Positions 11,661 through 21,413 of a stretch of 64,000 nt of DNA are shown here, one piece after another (within the stretch, counting starts at the first letter, position 1; every line of letters starts with the position of its first letter). Origin of the DNA: Albugo candida (taxonomy: Eukaryota > Oomycota > Peronosporomycetes > Albuginales > Albuginaceae); the NCBI GenBank assembly GCA_905220665.1, contig CAJNAR010000014.1, positions 124,001 to 188,000 on the forward strand. Direction: 5' to 3'. The notes under the pieces are model-generated. The model did no database searches. It was not told the origin of the DNA and saw only the letters and a list, made by a program, of their open reading frames with translations. The translations under genes and the position numbers were made by a program.

Positions 11661-12839
11661 ATGGCTCCAAGCACTCCTAGAGCCAAGCCGCTTGGAGTTC
11701 CGATACAGTCTTCCAATATAAAAGACGTACAACCGCTTTCTCATTCAATACTTCTTATCCCAACAAAATCATTAGAAACGGACGAAATCATCCGTAAGAA
11801 ACTGCATGACGCCGAATTTCTCATCTCTCGACAGGGACTTCTCACACTATCAACACAAGAGTCAGCAGACTTTGTCGATCTTATTTCTAATCCGCGAAGC
11901 AAATTGTACGTCGATGCAGCAAACCTCACCGAAGATGAGCCAGTACGCGACAAAGTCGCGCAACTCGCTACAGGACCCATCTTGGTGTTACTCGTAGAGA
12001 AAGGGGGCGATTGCGTTGCGCAATTGCTCGCTTTTGTCGAGCAACTTCATTCTTTGACAAGTGACGAGAGGTATTATTGCACTAGCGATACAATCACTCT
12101 GAGCAAAGAAGTGGAGTTTTGCTTCAGTCGAATACAACCAGCAGCATTTTGTGATTTAGAACACAAGCAACCGAAAAGAGCTCGCGTGGATTTAGACGGT
12201 GTGATGCGTCATTATCTATTTCCGTCTCATATCACTCATCCTGACGCACTCGGTCGACTTTTCGTGTTTGGAATGTATGGTCCATTAGACGCTCACTATC
12301 GCCTCAATGCCGGAAGGATTGGACACCATGTGGTCTCTGACCGTGAAATTCAAGTAATGATCAGGCAGATTCATTGTGAAGATGTGTATAAAGTGTACGA
12401 TCTCCATAATCTCTCGCCGGAAGAATTGCAAGAAGTTCAAGGTCAAGTTGAGAGAAATGTGTCATTCGAGCCAAAATACACGAAAGAGATGACCCTGACG
12501 CTTTTTAAGTTCTGTCAACGCGATGAAAATGGAACTCTGGGTTTTGAGGAAATGCAGTCGGTGATAATGAGTGAGCGAGTGAAGAGAGTATTACGCCTCA
12601 AGACTCACTTGACATTCTCCTCGAGTCCATCGAAAATGAGTGGAAAATGGACTCAACGAACTGAAGGATCCGAAAAGTGTCTGCAAAAGCTGTTGGATAA
12701 CAGCAAAGGGCTTAGTGATGCGCAAATTGCGTCATTGGTATCCCAGTTGTTAAGTAAACGCTCGCACGAAATATGTCATCTCGAAGACGGTAATGCGGCT
12801 TCCCTCACGCAAAATGTCAAGCTTTTGAGGCCACGATGA
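11661..12839 (+). CDS. degenerate nucleoside-diphosphate-kinase-like domain + EF-hand protein
   Basis: A single exon of 392 residues. Residues about 27-130 follow the NDK fold pattern (SILLIPTKSLETDEIIRKKL at the start, ATGPILVLLVEKGGD at the end), but the catalytic NxxH histidine region is not present, so kinase activity is unlikely. Residues about 275-300 contain an EF-hand-like loop (CQRDENGTLGFEEMQSVI). The middle part and the basic C-terminus are unassigned. NDK domains linked to Ca-binding modules occur in axonemal proteins such as radial-spoke components, so a flagellar role is a reasonable but unproven guess. The start codon (AAAATGGCT) is in good context. Confidence 0.7.
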   Translation: MAPSTPRAKPLGVPIQSSNIKDVQPLSHSILLIPTKSLETDEIIRKKLHDAEFLISRQGLLTLSTQESADFVDLISNPRSKLYVDAANLTEDEPVRDKVAQLATGPILVLLVEKGGDCVAQLLAFVEQLHSLTSDERYYCTSDTITLSKEVEFCFSRIQPAAFCDLEHKQPKRARVDLDGVMRHYLFPSHITHPDALGRLFVFGMYGPLDAHYRLNAGRIGHHVVSDREIQVMIRQIHCEDVYKVYDLHNLSPEELQEVQGQVERNVSFEPKYTKEMTLTLFKFCQRDENGTLGFEEMQSVIMSERVKRVLRLKTHLTFSSSPSKMSGKWTQRTEGSEKCLQKLLDNSKGLSDAQIASLVSQLLSKRSHEICHLEDGNAASLTQNVKLLRPR

Positions 12840-12856
12840 GGAGCGAAAATGGTCAT

Positions 12857-13870
12857 TCATTTATCGCCTTGTGCAACTACTTCACGTATTGTGCGTCTTC
12901 CTTTCGAGAACTCTTTTGAAACTATCGCCTCTCCTTTTTCAAAATTGTAATGGTCAAAGTGAACGCGCGATTCTGTGGTTTTGGAGTTTTCGAACCGTCC
13001 TCCGCCTTCATCATTAAAATAGCCATATGGCGTGCTTTCCAGTCGTCCTTTGGCATACATTCTTACATCAAGATTATCATTTCGACCCAAGTCGTGCTTC
13101 TTCATCTCCGAAAAACCAGACGACGAATTTGTATCGTAGTCTTCAACCTCAGCAATCTACACTCACATGCACTCAAATAGACTCATGATACTGAGGGTAG
13201 AATTTCTCACCTCATTTTGCCGTCGAGACAGAATCCGCTTGACCGGATCGTCAAGTTTCACGCAGCTCGTCAAATACTTGACGTCCTGAAGCGGATTATA
13301 CTCGTTCTCATTGATGATATCGCGAAAAAGACCCCCTTTACGATCGTTTACACTCAGAAACTTTCCATACGCCTTATTTCTCTCTTTGTTCAATTGATAG
13401 CCGTCCAATGCTTCAACTTGACGTACGATCGAGTCATTCAGTCGATGATATACTTTGCAGTTCCATTCGTCGTACATTTTCTGCATTCGAAGATTTCTCA
13501 TTCGTTCCTGAGTCGCTATTTCCTCATGAACTTTATCGGCGAGTATTTTTCCCTCCTTTACTCATCCCCTCAGATAACAATAAAAGATTGAGGGAACACG
13601 CAGTACCTCAGCTTCTCGCCATAACTGCTGACATTTTGCCTCGCGTTTTTGTTTCTGTCGCAAAATACTTTGAACGACTTGAAGATCCAAATCTTCGCCG
13701 AGCTCATGTCGTTTCTTCCGGCTTTCTACATTCTGTTGTGTGCTTTAGCGTAAGCGAAGGCTAACCGACAGATAAGAATCTACTCGTTTGTATGTTTGTA
13801 AAAGTGGTCGTAGCAGTCGACTGGAGGCCGTAGGAGCGCTGGGCTTTATGGATACAGGGCTAAGATTCAT
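12857..13870 (-). CDS. FAM228-like protein
   Basis: Four exons on the minus strand (13870-13784, 13732-13607, 13555-13211, 13156-12857), with introns of 51, 51 and 54 nt, encode 285 residues. After a Lys/Arg/Glu-rich helical region, the stretch KAYGKFLSVNDRKGGLF and the following EYNPL and DDPVKRIL match the FAM228A/B signature (NKKG.xF, EYDP, DPL). FAM228 proteins are little studied and are linked to ciliated tissues. The ATG at 13870 is the second in frame; an upstream one at 13981 would add 37 weakly structured residues. The gene converges on the NDK/EF-hand gene, leaving 17 bp between the two stop codons. Confidence 0.72.
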
Positions 13871-14269
13871 TGTTAATGAATGAAAGTGGAAGGAGTAGAT
13901 CGATATGGACCGTGAATTGGCTTCTGTTGCTATTTTACATATCTCCCGGTACGTGTCTGAGTCATGAATGTGGATATTCATGCTCGGTCATCAAATGTGA
14001 TGCATAAACAGACAGAAATAGCGAGAAACGACTCGGGTGCTCAGTCTAAACTTAACGGGAACAAAACGAGTTCTTTGCGATTCTGATGAAAATGTCGCCC
14101 GCGAATGAGATGGAGATATAAAAAACGTCAATGAATTATATGATAAATCAATCAAGTGACGATTCTCGTTAGTGCAAGGACGTGAAAAGCAGTGCGGAGG
14201 TATAGAAGCTAACGATATTACAGGCTTCACAATAGCGCTCTATTGCATGGATCACGGTGCTTGGTCATC
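13871..14269. other. divergent intergenic region
   Basis: 399 bp lie between the starts of the FAM228-like gene (minus) and PEX11 (plus). Probable bidirectional promoter; no motif identified. Confidence 0.4.
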
Positions 14270-15463
14270 ATGCAATGTTTTGAAAGTAAAGATCGCGCAT
14301 TTTGCAACGCGATTCTTAGCGTTGCATCGACCTTAGAAGGACGTGATAAGCTGACAAAAGTGCGAAAATGTCGATAATACCCAACTTTACTGACTATTGT
14401 CGCCTTGACTATAGCTATTGCAGTATGGAAGTCGAGCGCTTGCTTGGTACTGTTTCACATTAGGCGCGAATGAGATTGGAACGAGGTATCAGTGGTTGGG
14501 TGATGGAGAGATATCTCAGTAAATAACTTTGTAGATTGAGCAACCTGTATAAGGCTACGCAACAGGCACGAAAAGTTTTTCGATTGGGGAAAAGCGCATT
14601 GCTTTACACTAAATTTGAAAGCATTTTGGAAAAGAAGGTCGGAACTTGCAGCTTGGACTTGATCTGGATTTATTCTAGTTCTTCTACTAGTGTACATCCC
14701 ACTACATGCGTAACCTGGAGCTTGTGCAAAATTGCGGAATGGTATACGAAGAATATACGTCTTGACTTTATTATACATTATACACTTATTTGGTTAAGAT
14801 TGGATTTCTCGCATATGACAATATCATTTTCGCAAGTAAAGCCAACGTCTTGAAAGTGGACGAAGCAAAAGCAGTACGACAAGGCGGTCTGCTCTGGTAC
14901 GGCGAAGTTATTTTGTAGTTTATTTTGATCCGTGCAATTCAAACAGGTTTATAGCCAATATTGCTGGGTTCTTACGAGCCGCTGATTCACTTAAATTGGT
15001 ACGTAGCCATCTCCAACAAAATTATAAACACTGAAAGGTTTATAGAATGTCGACGAAGAAAATGATATTCGAAAGCGTTTGAGTTTTGATTTGGTGAGAG
15101 AATGTCAATCTTTTCGAGGTATTCTCATGGTATTTTGTCTGTAGAAGGTCGATCAAATGGAATTTTTGCAAGCTCAACTAGATGTGCTCCAGGAAACGCG
15201 TTCAAAGAATTTGATTTCACTTCTCAAGGTATTTTCTACTATAACGGCCTGACGAGCTCACTGTTTTGGGTTAGATTACGTGTGATTTAGTCGTGTCATC
15301 CAATACAAGTGGCGTGAGACTTTCTGAGAGAGTGGTAGGAAAGAAACTTCACGATGGTATCATTGGGAGTGTCGGATGCTTATCTGCCATTCTTTTTCTC
15401 TACAATATCTGGCCAAAGACGCAACCCAAATCGATGCTCATTACCGAAAGCACTACAGCCTAA
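14270..15463 (+). CDS. PEX11: peroxisomal biogenesis factor 11 (PEX11 family)
   Basis: Nine exons with eight introns of 46-57 nt: 14270-14359, 14415-14485, 14535-14637, 14691-14741, 14799-14896, 14947-14998, 15046-15093, 15145-15228 and 15275-15463. Together they give 261 residues, close to the usual 235-260. Family landmarks are in order: GRDKLTKLLQYGSRALAW, ARKVFRLGK, a central hydrophobic stretch with AYDNIIFASK, GLLWFIANIAGFLRAA, CDLVVSSN, and a C-terminal membrane helix (HDGIIGSVGCLSAILFLY). PEX11 elongates and divides peroxisomes by inserting an amphipathic helix in the membrane. Splice choices were tested against reading frame and family pattern; introns 2, 5 and 8 had competing donors or acceptors. 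The exon size (48-189 nt) makes this one of the most fragmented genes here. Confidence 0.85.
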
Positions 15464-15532
15464 TCGAAATAAAAATACACAGGGTATTTAATGTTTGGAG
15501 CGTCCACAATTGCAGGATTCTTATAGGCTATA

Positions 15533-16651
15533 ATGAATGTGCATGAAATCGTCGCTGTTAGTGCGACTATTGTGTCTCTGTGTCTCGGTAATGTTTGCGT
15601 CAACGCATCAAAACGAAGCGGTAAAATTACTTACAGTATGGCTACCACATTACTTATGGTTCAGCTAGTCTCATTTTCAATTTGTCTCGTTGCGCTATGT
15701 GTCTCTCGATATAGACAAGCACCGACGACCGCGTGCAGATTCTCTCACAGTACAGCGTACTATGCACTTCCGGTTGCGTTTGCGATCGCTGACTACCATC
15801 TTACTATTATTTTGTCAAAAAAAATGAATTCTGCTCTATTATCTATTGTATGGAACTCAGAGATCGCAGTAACCGCGCTTTTGTTTCGCTTTTTTTTCAA
15901 GCGCTCACTGCCGAAAATCGGTCGCATTTCGATTATTTTATTGGTTCTTGGTTCAGTCACGAGCCAATCAGATCGAGAGTGGCGCACCGATACGACGCAT
16001 CAAGAACGGACCGTATTTACATTACTAATTGGCATTCTTATCTCCGCATTTGCAAATATTTTAATTGAATGGGTTTATAAACGGGATATTGCAACTCCGT
16101 TTTTGATTCAAACAACACAATTCACTTTTTTAGGAGTTTGCTTCCATGGAGCAAACACATTCTTAGAATTGGAAAACGAAATGTTTTATGGTTTTAATGG
16201 CTGGACCTGGGCTGCTGTTGTGATGCACTCGATTGCAACTATTGGAATCAATTATTTGATGAAGCATATGGATAACCTCGTCTGCTTGTACGTTCACGCG
16301 CTTGCTATGATACTGACTGGTGTGGTCTCCGTCCCGATGTTTCATGCGGGGATTTCCTTGCAGTTCATATGCGGAAGTGGAATCACAATCATTTCTTCAT
16401 ATCTATATTGTCATGCAAATCAAATTGGTTCAATTCTGATTCCATCGTCTGAGAATTGGACGGAATCTGGCGGGGTCATAGAGTTACGGTTGGAGTCTCC
16501 TAAACTACGGCAAGACTGCGTACCAGAACGGATCAACAAAAGAGAGCGTCTCATTGATTTCTTTCGTGAAACAAGTGGACGTATCAGTAGAAAGAGAGTA
16601 ACGTACCAGATTATCACAAAGACAGCAATAAATGATGCTGAGCAGGCGTGA
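15533..16651 (+). CDS. nucleotide-sugar transporter-like membrane protein (SLC35A-like)
   Basis: A single exon of 372 residues with about nine or ten hydrophobic segments over the first 295. The signature region KMNSALLSIVWNSEIAVTALLFRFFF resembles the helix 3-4 area of SLC35A transporters, and VLGSVTSQ follows. Such carriers exchange UDP- or CMP-sugars for nucleoside monophosphates in the Golgi or ER. The C-terminal 75 residues are hydrophilic and basic and probably cytosolic. It starts 70 bp after the PEX11 stop codon in the same orientation. Substrate cannot be assigned. Confidence 0.75.
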   Translation: MNVHEIVAVSATIVSLCLGNVCVNASKRSGKITYSMATTLLMVQLVSFSICLVALCVSRYRQAPTTACRFSHSTAYYALPVAFAIADYHLTIILSKKMNSALLSIVWNSEIAVTALLFRFFFKRSLPKIGRISIILLVLGSVTSQSDREWRTDTTHQERTVFTLLIGILISAFANILIEWVYKRDIATPFLIQTTQFTFLGVCFHGANTFLELENEMFYGFNGWTWAAVVMHSIATIGINYLMKHMDNLVCLYVHALAMILTGVVSVPMFHAGISLQFICGSGITIISSYLYCHANQIGSILIPSSENWTESGGVIELRLESPKLRQDCVPERINKRERLIDFFRETSGRISRKRVTYQIITKTAINDAEQA

Positions 16652-16731
16652 TGTGTATACCAAGTATAGTGTGTAGTGGTATACTTTTTGTGATAGTCGG
16701 TATAGTGAACTAGTCACGGTTTTGGGACATA

Positions 16732-19154
16732 ATGTCACGACATCGTAATGTGCGTAATCGCGCGTACTCATATGAATATGATGGTATACAAATCACATTT
16801 AAAAAAATGTCAGTCCTCACGCGTAAATTTATCACTTTCTGCAGATTATAATGACGATTATGAGTTTGATACACCGCATTCTCCAAGCACAGGTAAACTA
16901 TCAATTCGCACAAGACGTGTCGTTTTAGTACCTTCAGGTATACATCATTTAAATTTTATTAGATCAATACTTATACCAACGAGATTGCCCATCATTTAAC
17001 GCTATCGAGGATCCACTCTCATTAAGCACAACCAACGATTCTTCCACCAATCCAGAAGACGGTGCGTTCACACAAAACGAAATGAATTATTGTAGCAACG
17101 ATTAATTGCAAGATTGCAAGATATCTTGAATCAGTGTATCCCTCAACTAAAAGAAATGTTATCGGCCAATCATTTCCAAGAATCTCAACTCATCGAGGCG
17201 TTGCGTTCGACTAATTATAATTTGGACCAAGCTGCGATTATATTACTAGAACAAGAAAACTCGGAAACGGTATCTTCCACCAGCGTATCAATCTCAGAAT
17301 TACAAAACTGTTCCAAGTCATCGTCTCTTCCACTCAACACGCCAACCCGCAATGTTGCACCATCTTCCTTCCAAAGTCCCAAACCCACTCACGAAGATGC
17401 CTTGCCTGAACAAATAGTGGAAACGCTCACTGACTCCTCCACATTCCGGAAACCGCAGACAAAAGTTTCTTTATCCGAGTCGAAAAAACTTACGTATCAA
17501 AAAGCCGAAGAAAGGACCCAACATCAAGCACTTCAACACGAATCTTCAAAAATTGATAAAGTTCGCATCAATTTAATCGTTGTCGGTCATGTGGATGCCG
17601 GCAAAAGCACCATAATGGGCCATCTTCTTTTCCAATTGGGATATGTGAGTCGTAAGCTAATGCACAAATACGAAAAAGAGTCGAAACAAGCCGGTAAATC
17701 CTCGTTTTTATACGCTTGGGTCACAGACGCCGACGAAGAAGAGGTTTTCCACACGACCATCTCTCATATCCGCAACCTAATCATAGTCTGTAGCGCGTTC
17801 GAGGAGTCACAATGGACATTGGCGTCAAGTACTTTGAGACTGCCACAAAACACGTCACATTACTCGACGCTCCCGGTCACCGCGACTTTATTCCAAAGAT
17901 GATCGCGGGAGCCACTCAAGCGGATGTTGCGTTATTAGTGGTCCCAGCGTCCACTGGTGAGTTTGAAGGCGCATTTGAAAATTCGGGACAGACAAAAGAA
18001 CACACGCTTTTGATTCGAAGTCTTGGAGTCGCACAATTGATCGTTGCGGTCAATAAAATGGACACAATTGCGTGGGATCCAATTCGATATCAGGAAGTCG
18101 TCGATTCACTCAAATCGTACCTACAGCGTGTGGGTTTCCGCAAACAGATCCACTTTGTCCCCGTCAGCGGCATGCACGGCACGAATCTGAGCTCTTTGGA
18201 TGGAATCTGCGCGTGGTACGATGGACCAACTTTACTTCAAGCGATCGGTGAGACTCATTTTCTCATTCCTTATTTCTCATTTCTCATTTCCTCATTTCCT
18301 CATTTCCTCATTTCCTCATTTCCTCATTTCCTCATTTCCTCATTTCCTCATTTCCTCATTTTTTTAATCCCTCATTTCCTCAATACCTCAATCCCACAAT
18401 TTTCAACTCCTCAAAACAGATGAGTTAACTGCTCCTCAACGCCCAATTTCGAAACCTTTTCGAATGGGAATCACAGACGTCTCCAAGTCGCTTACGCTCG
18501 GGCAATGCGTGTCAGGACGTATCTATACTGGAGCCGTGGCGCCTGGCAGCTCGGTTCGTTGCCTTTTTTACACTATTTTATTCAATGTCGCCTCATCTGT
18601 TTCCTAGTTGATGCTGATGCCCGCAGGAGTCACTTTAGGCGTCAAAGGTTTGGAATAGAAAAGATGGCGATATGGAGCTCATACACGCTTTTGTAGCGAT
18701 CGAAATGGATAATAAACCGCTGAAGATGGCGCTTGCAGGAGACATTGTGGATATTGGTGTCACAGGAATTGATGCGATTTACCTGACAACTGGCAGCATG
18801 TTGTGCTCTATTTCCCATCCGATCCAATGCGTTGAAAAATTCCAAGCAAAAATCATAACAATGTCTGAGATCCAAGTGCCATTGATCAAAGGTGCAAGTG
18901 TGACGCTCCATCTCCATCACATCGATGAGCCTGCAATTATTACGCGTCTTGTGAGCATTCTCGATAAAAATGGCAATGTGGAGAAGAAACGACCGCGATG
19001 CATTCCACGAGAAAAATCAGCTGTGGTGGAAATATCGACACAGCGTGCGATCTGTTTGGAGCTCTCGGCGGAATTTCGGGCTCTAGGGCGATTTGCGGTT
19101 CGTGATCGCGGGAATACGATCGCGGCTGGAATTGTTTTGAGCATTCTGGTGTAA
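16732..19154 (+). CDS. HBS1: HBS1-like translational GTPase (ribosome rescue)
   Basis: Eight exons (16732-16783, 16845-16892, 16963-17061, 17121-17743, 17794-18247, 18420-18553, 18608-18647, 18697-19154) encode 635 residues. The first 17 residues and the acidic DYNDDYEFD stretch match the N-terminal pattern of HBS1. A helical domain follows ([22 protein letters not shown]), resembling the HBS1 N-domain. The GTPase motifs are all present: GHVDAGKST (G1, about residue 220), RVRGVTMD (G2), DAPGH (G3), NKMD (G4) and PVSG (G5). Then come the two beta-barrel domains, ending in [12 protein letters not shown]1 with Dom34/Pelota splits stalled ribosomes in no-go and non-stop decay. The RVRGVTMD form rather than REHGVTID is diagnostic of HBS1/eRF3. 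Intron 5 (172 nt) is unusually long because of an 8-bp tandem repeat. Confidence 0.9.
18286..18365 (+). repeat. 8-bp minisatellite inside HBS1 intron 5
   Basis: About nine tandem copies of TTTCCTCA, nearly perfect, sit between a normal donor (GTGAGA at 18248) and acceptor (CAAAACAG ending at 18419). They account for most of the length difference between this 172-nt intron and the 49-70 nt introns elsewhere in the gene. The repeat is pyrimidine-rich and lies where the polypyrimidine/branch region would be. Confidence 0.85.
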
Positions 19155-19174
19155 GGTAAGAATGTATTCACACT

Positions 19175-20865
19175 TTAAGGCTTCAGCTCGATTAGCTCGT
19201 TGTCTTCGTGTAATTGCTGGATAATATCGAGGCCTCCAATTAACTTTCCTTTGATGTACACTTGAGGGTACGTAGGCCAATTGGAATATTTTTTGAGACC
19301 TTGTCGAACACTTTCATCGCTCAGAATGTCAAAAGACCCGTATTGGAAGCCTTGGTGATCTAAAATCTCGACCAATTGCCGAGAAAACCCGCATTGAGGC
19401 GCTTGTGGTGTGCCTACATTGCGGTTGCATGAAAAGGGACAAAATTCATTTTCCGTAGACTTACATACCTTTGATGAATATCATTACGTCCGCCTGGTTG
19501 ATGATTGCTTCATACTTGTTTTCACGCTTTTCGCGCTTGCTGACACCGAGCTGCTCACTCAGATCTCCTTGCTCCTGGCCAGGTCTTTCGTGAGGTCGAT
19601 GAGAGAGAGAAATGAAATTCTTTTACCGCCATTTCATTCAGAATATCCAATCCACCAATTAGTTGCCCGTTAACGTATATCTGCGGATACGTCGGCCAAT
19701 TGGATAATTTCTTGAGTCCTTGACGCACTTGCTCATCACTCAAAATATCAAACGAGCTGAACGGAATATCATTTTCACGTAATATTTGCACGACTTTGCG
19801 ACTGAAACCGCATTTTGGATCCTGTGGAGTTCCCTTCATGAATAACAAGAGTTTGGCCGAGTGAACGAGTGCTTTCAGACTTTCTTGAAAGGCTTCTTCG
19901 CCTTCCTCGACATTTTTTGCGAGTCCGAGCTGCTCCACCACTGAGCCTTCTTCCTATGGAAGATACAGACGCTACGGATAAAAATGGGTTCATGAGCTCT
20001 AAACATCGACTAATTGACCTTCATCTCCTTCAAAATGTCCAAACCGCCGACCAGCGCTCCATTTACATATAATTGAGGAAAAGTGGGCCAATTCGAGTAT
20101 TTTTTGAGACCTTGACGGACCTAAATTATGAAGAATGGTGGGCGATGAGAAGAAAGAGGTTATGTGAAGAGACAGTATTCGGCACGGACCGCGTCATCCT
20201 GAAGAATGTCAAAAGTGCCATATTGAACGTGTTCTGCATCCAGGATGGAAATGATTTGCTTGCTAAAACCACATCTTGGTTGGTCGTGAGTACCCTTTAT
20301 GAACAGCATCACTGCAGAAGCACTAGAAATCGATGAGACAATTGCAATTATAATGCATTACCTTGCTTACTTTATCAATTTGTTCAGGCGATAAGTGAGA
20401 GCGTGACTCAATTCCTGTTATTTATAAGCCAATCAGTCTCAGCAATTGATATCCGGTTATATCACATACCGGTGCATTTTCATCATTGCTTCCAGCTTCC
20501 TTACGCTTTTCCATCATACTTTTATCCAGAATTTGTATGTGTTTGGCAAGCTCCGACACATTTGCGCCCTCCAACTTCTCCAAAACACTTCTCCCTTGTA
20601 AGATGCAAAATGTAGGCACAACCGAGATCTCAAATCGCTCACTAATATCGGAAATCGCTTCCGCGTCCACCTTTAAGAATCGAATGCGCGGATGGAGTGT
20701 CGCAAGCTGCCGGAAGACGACATCGATCTGAGCATTGGGCTTGCTGGGTTCATGAAACGAAGCCCAAAAAAATGTGATTGAAACCACCGATTCATTTTGA
20801 GTTTGTTCGTCAAAAACAGCCGCGTTGGACACCTCCAAGACTGTGCCGGGAACACTGGACATCAT
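19175..20865 (-). CDS. monothiol glutaredoxin, thioredoxin-like + three Grx domains (Grx3/GRXS17 type)
   Basis: Seven exons on the minus strand: 20865-20470, 20414-20371, 20322-20190, 20120-20019, 19953-19627, 19571-19469 and 19413-19175. They give 447 residues. A thioredoxin-fold domain (1-130) is followed by three glutaredoxin domains, each with a CGFS monothiol active site (Cys at about 164, 273 and 376), a WPT(F/Y)PQ(L/I/V)Y motif and a GG(L)DI glutathione-binding turn. Proteins of this class bind bridging [2Fe-2S] clusters with glutathione and act in cytosolic iron trafficking. The thioredoxin domain reads WASFHEPS where an active site would be, so it has no redox cysteine. Three Grx domains is the plant GRXS17 arrangement; yeast Grx3/4 has one and animal PICOT has two. 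The gene converges on HBS1 with 20 bp between stop codons. Confidence 0.92.
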
Positions 20866-21413
20866 GACGACTTATTTAGAGGTCAATCAACGCTACTTTA
20901 GTGTAAGATTATGTTGTCACATTAAAATGCACGATTACAATTTGTAATAAAAGCCAATCACAACCAATCCGAAATCCGCAAAGGATGAAAAGAAATGAAT
21001 CCAAAAATTTAACCCCAAACAGCTCCGTTCGAAGAATTCAAATATTTCACTATCGTTGAGAACTATCCGACTTCTAGCGCCCTTAGATCGATTACAAGCT
21101 CAAAACAGAGATTCTCGTTCATAAATGTGAGTGAGATTTGCAATTTTCGGTAAAAAGCCATATCTTATCTGTACTTTTGCAAGCTGATACAATTATGGCA
21201 GAGTGCTTATCACTTTATGTCAACTTCCAATTTCAAACTGCAATGTAGGCAATCAATAGTGTTCGTTTCTGATTGGACAAAACAATGGATTTACAATGTG
21301 TCGACTAATCAAAGGCAACTACGATTTGTATACTGTGCGGCATTGCACATCGTCATGCATACTCACCGACATTTGCAACATCCTCGGATTCCCACTGCCA
21401 TAGAAATTATTTG
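20866..21413. other. intergenic, part of a duplicated block
   Basis: This stretch lies between the glutaredoxin start and the effector 3' end. It contains no gene, but much of it recurs at about 61460-61925 with moderate identity (see the findings). Confidence 0.6.

Noticed and set aside
17744..17793. Frameshift in HBS1 between the G1 and G3 motifs
   Set aside because: A 50-nt GT-AG intron here restores the frame exactly at RVRGVTMD, so it is splicing and not damage.
18286..18365. Possible CRISPR-like array of short repeats
   Set aside because: The repeats are 8 bp with no spacers and lie inside a spliced intron of a eukaryotic gene; this is a minisatellite.
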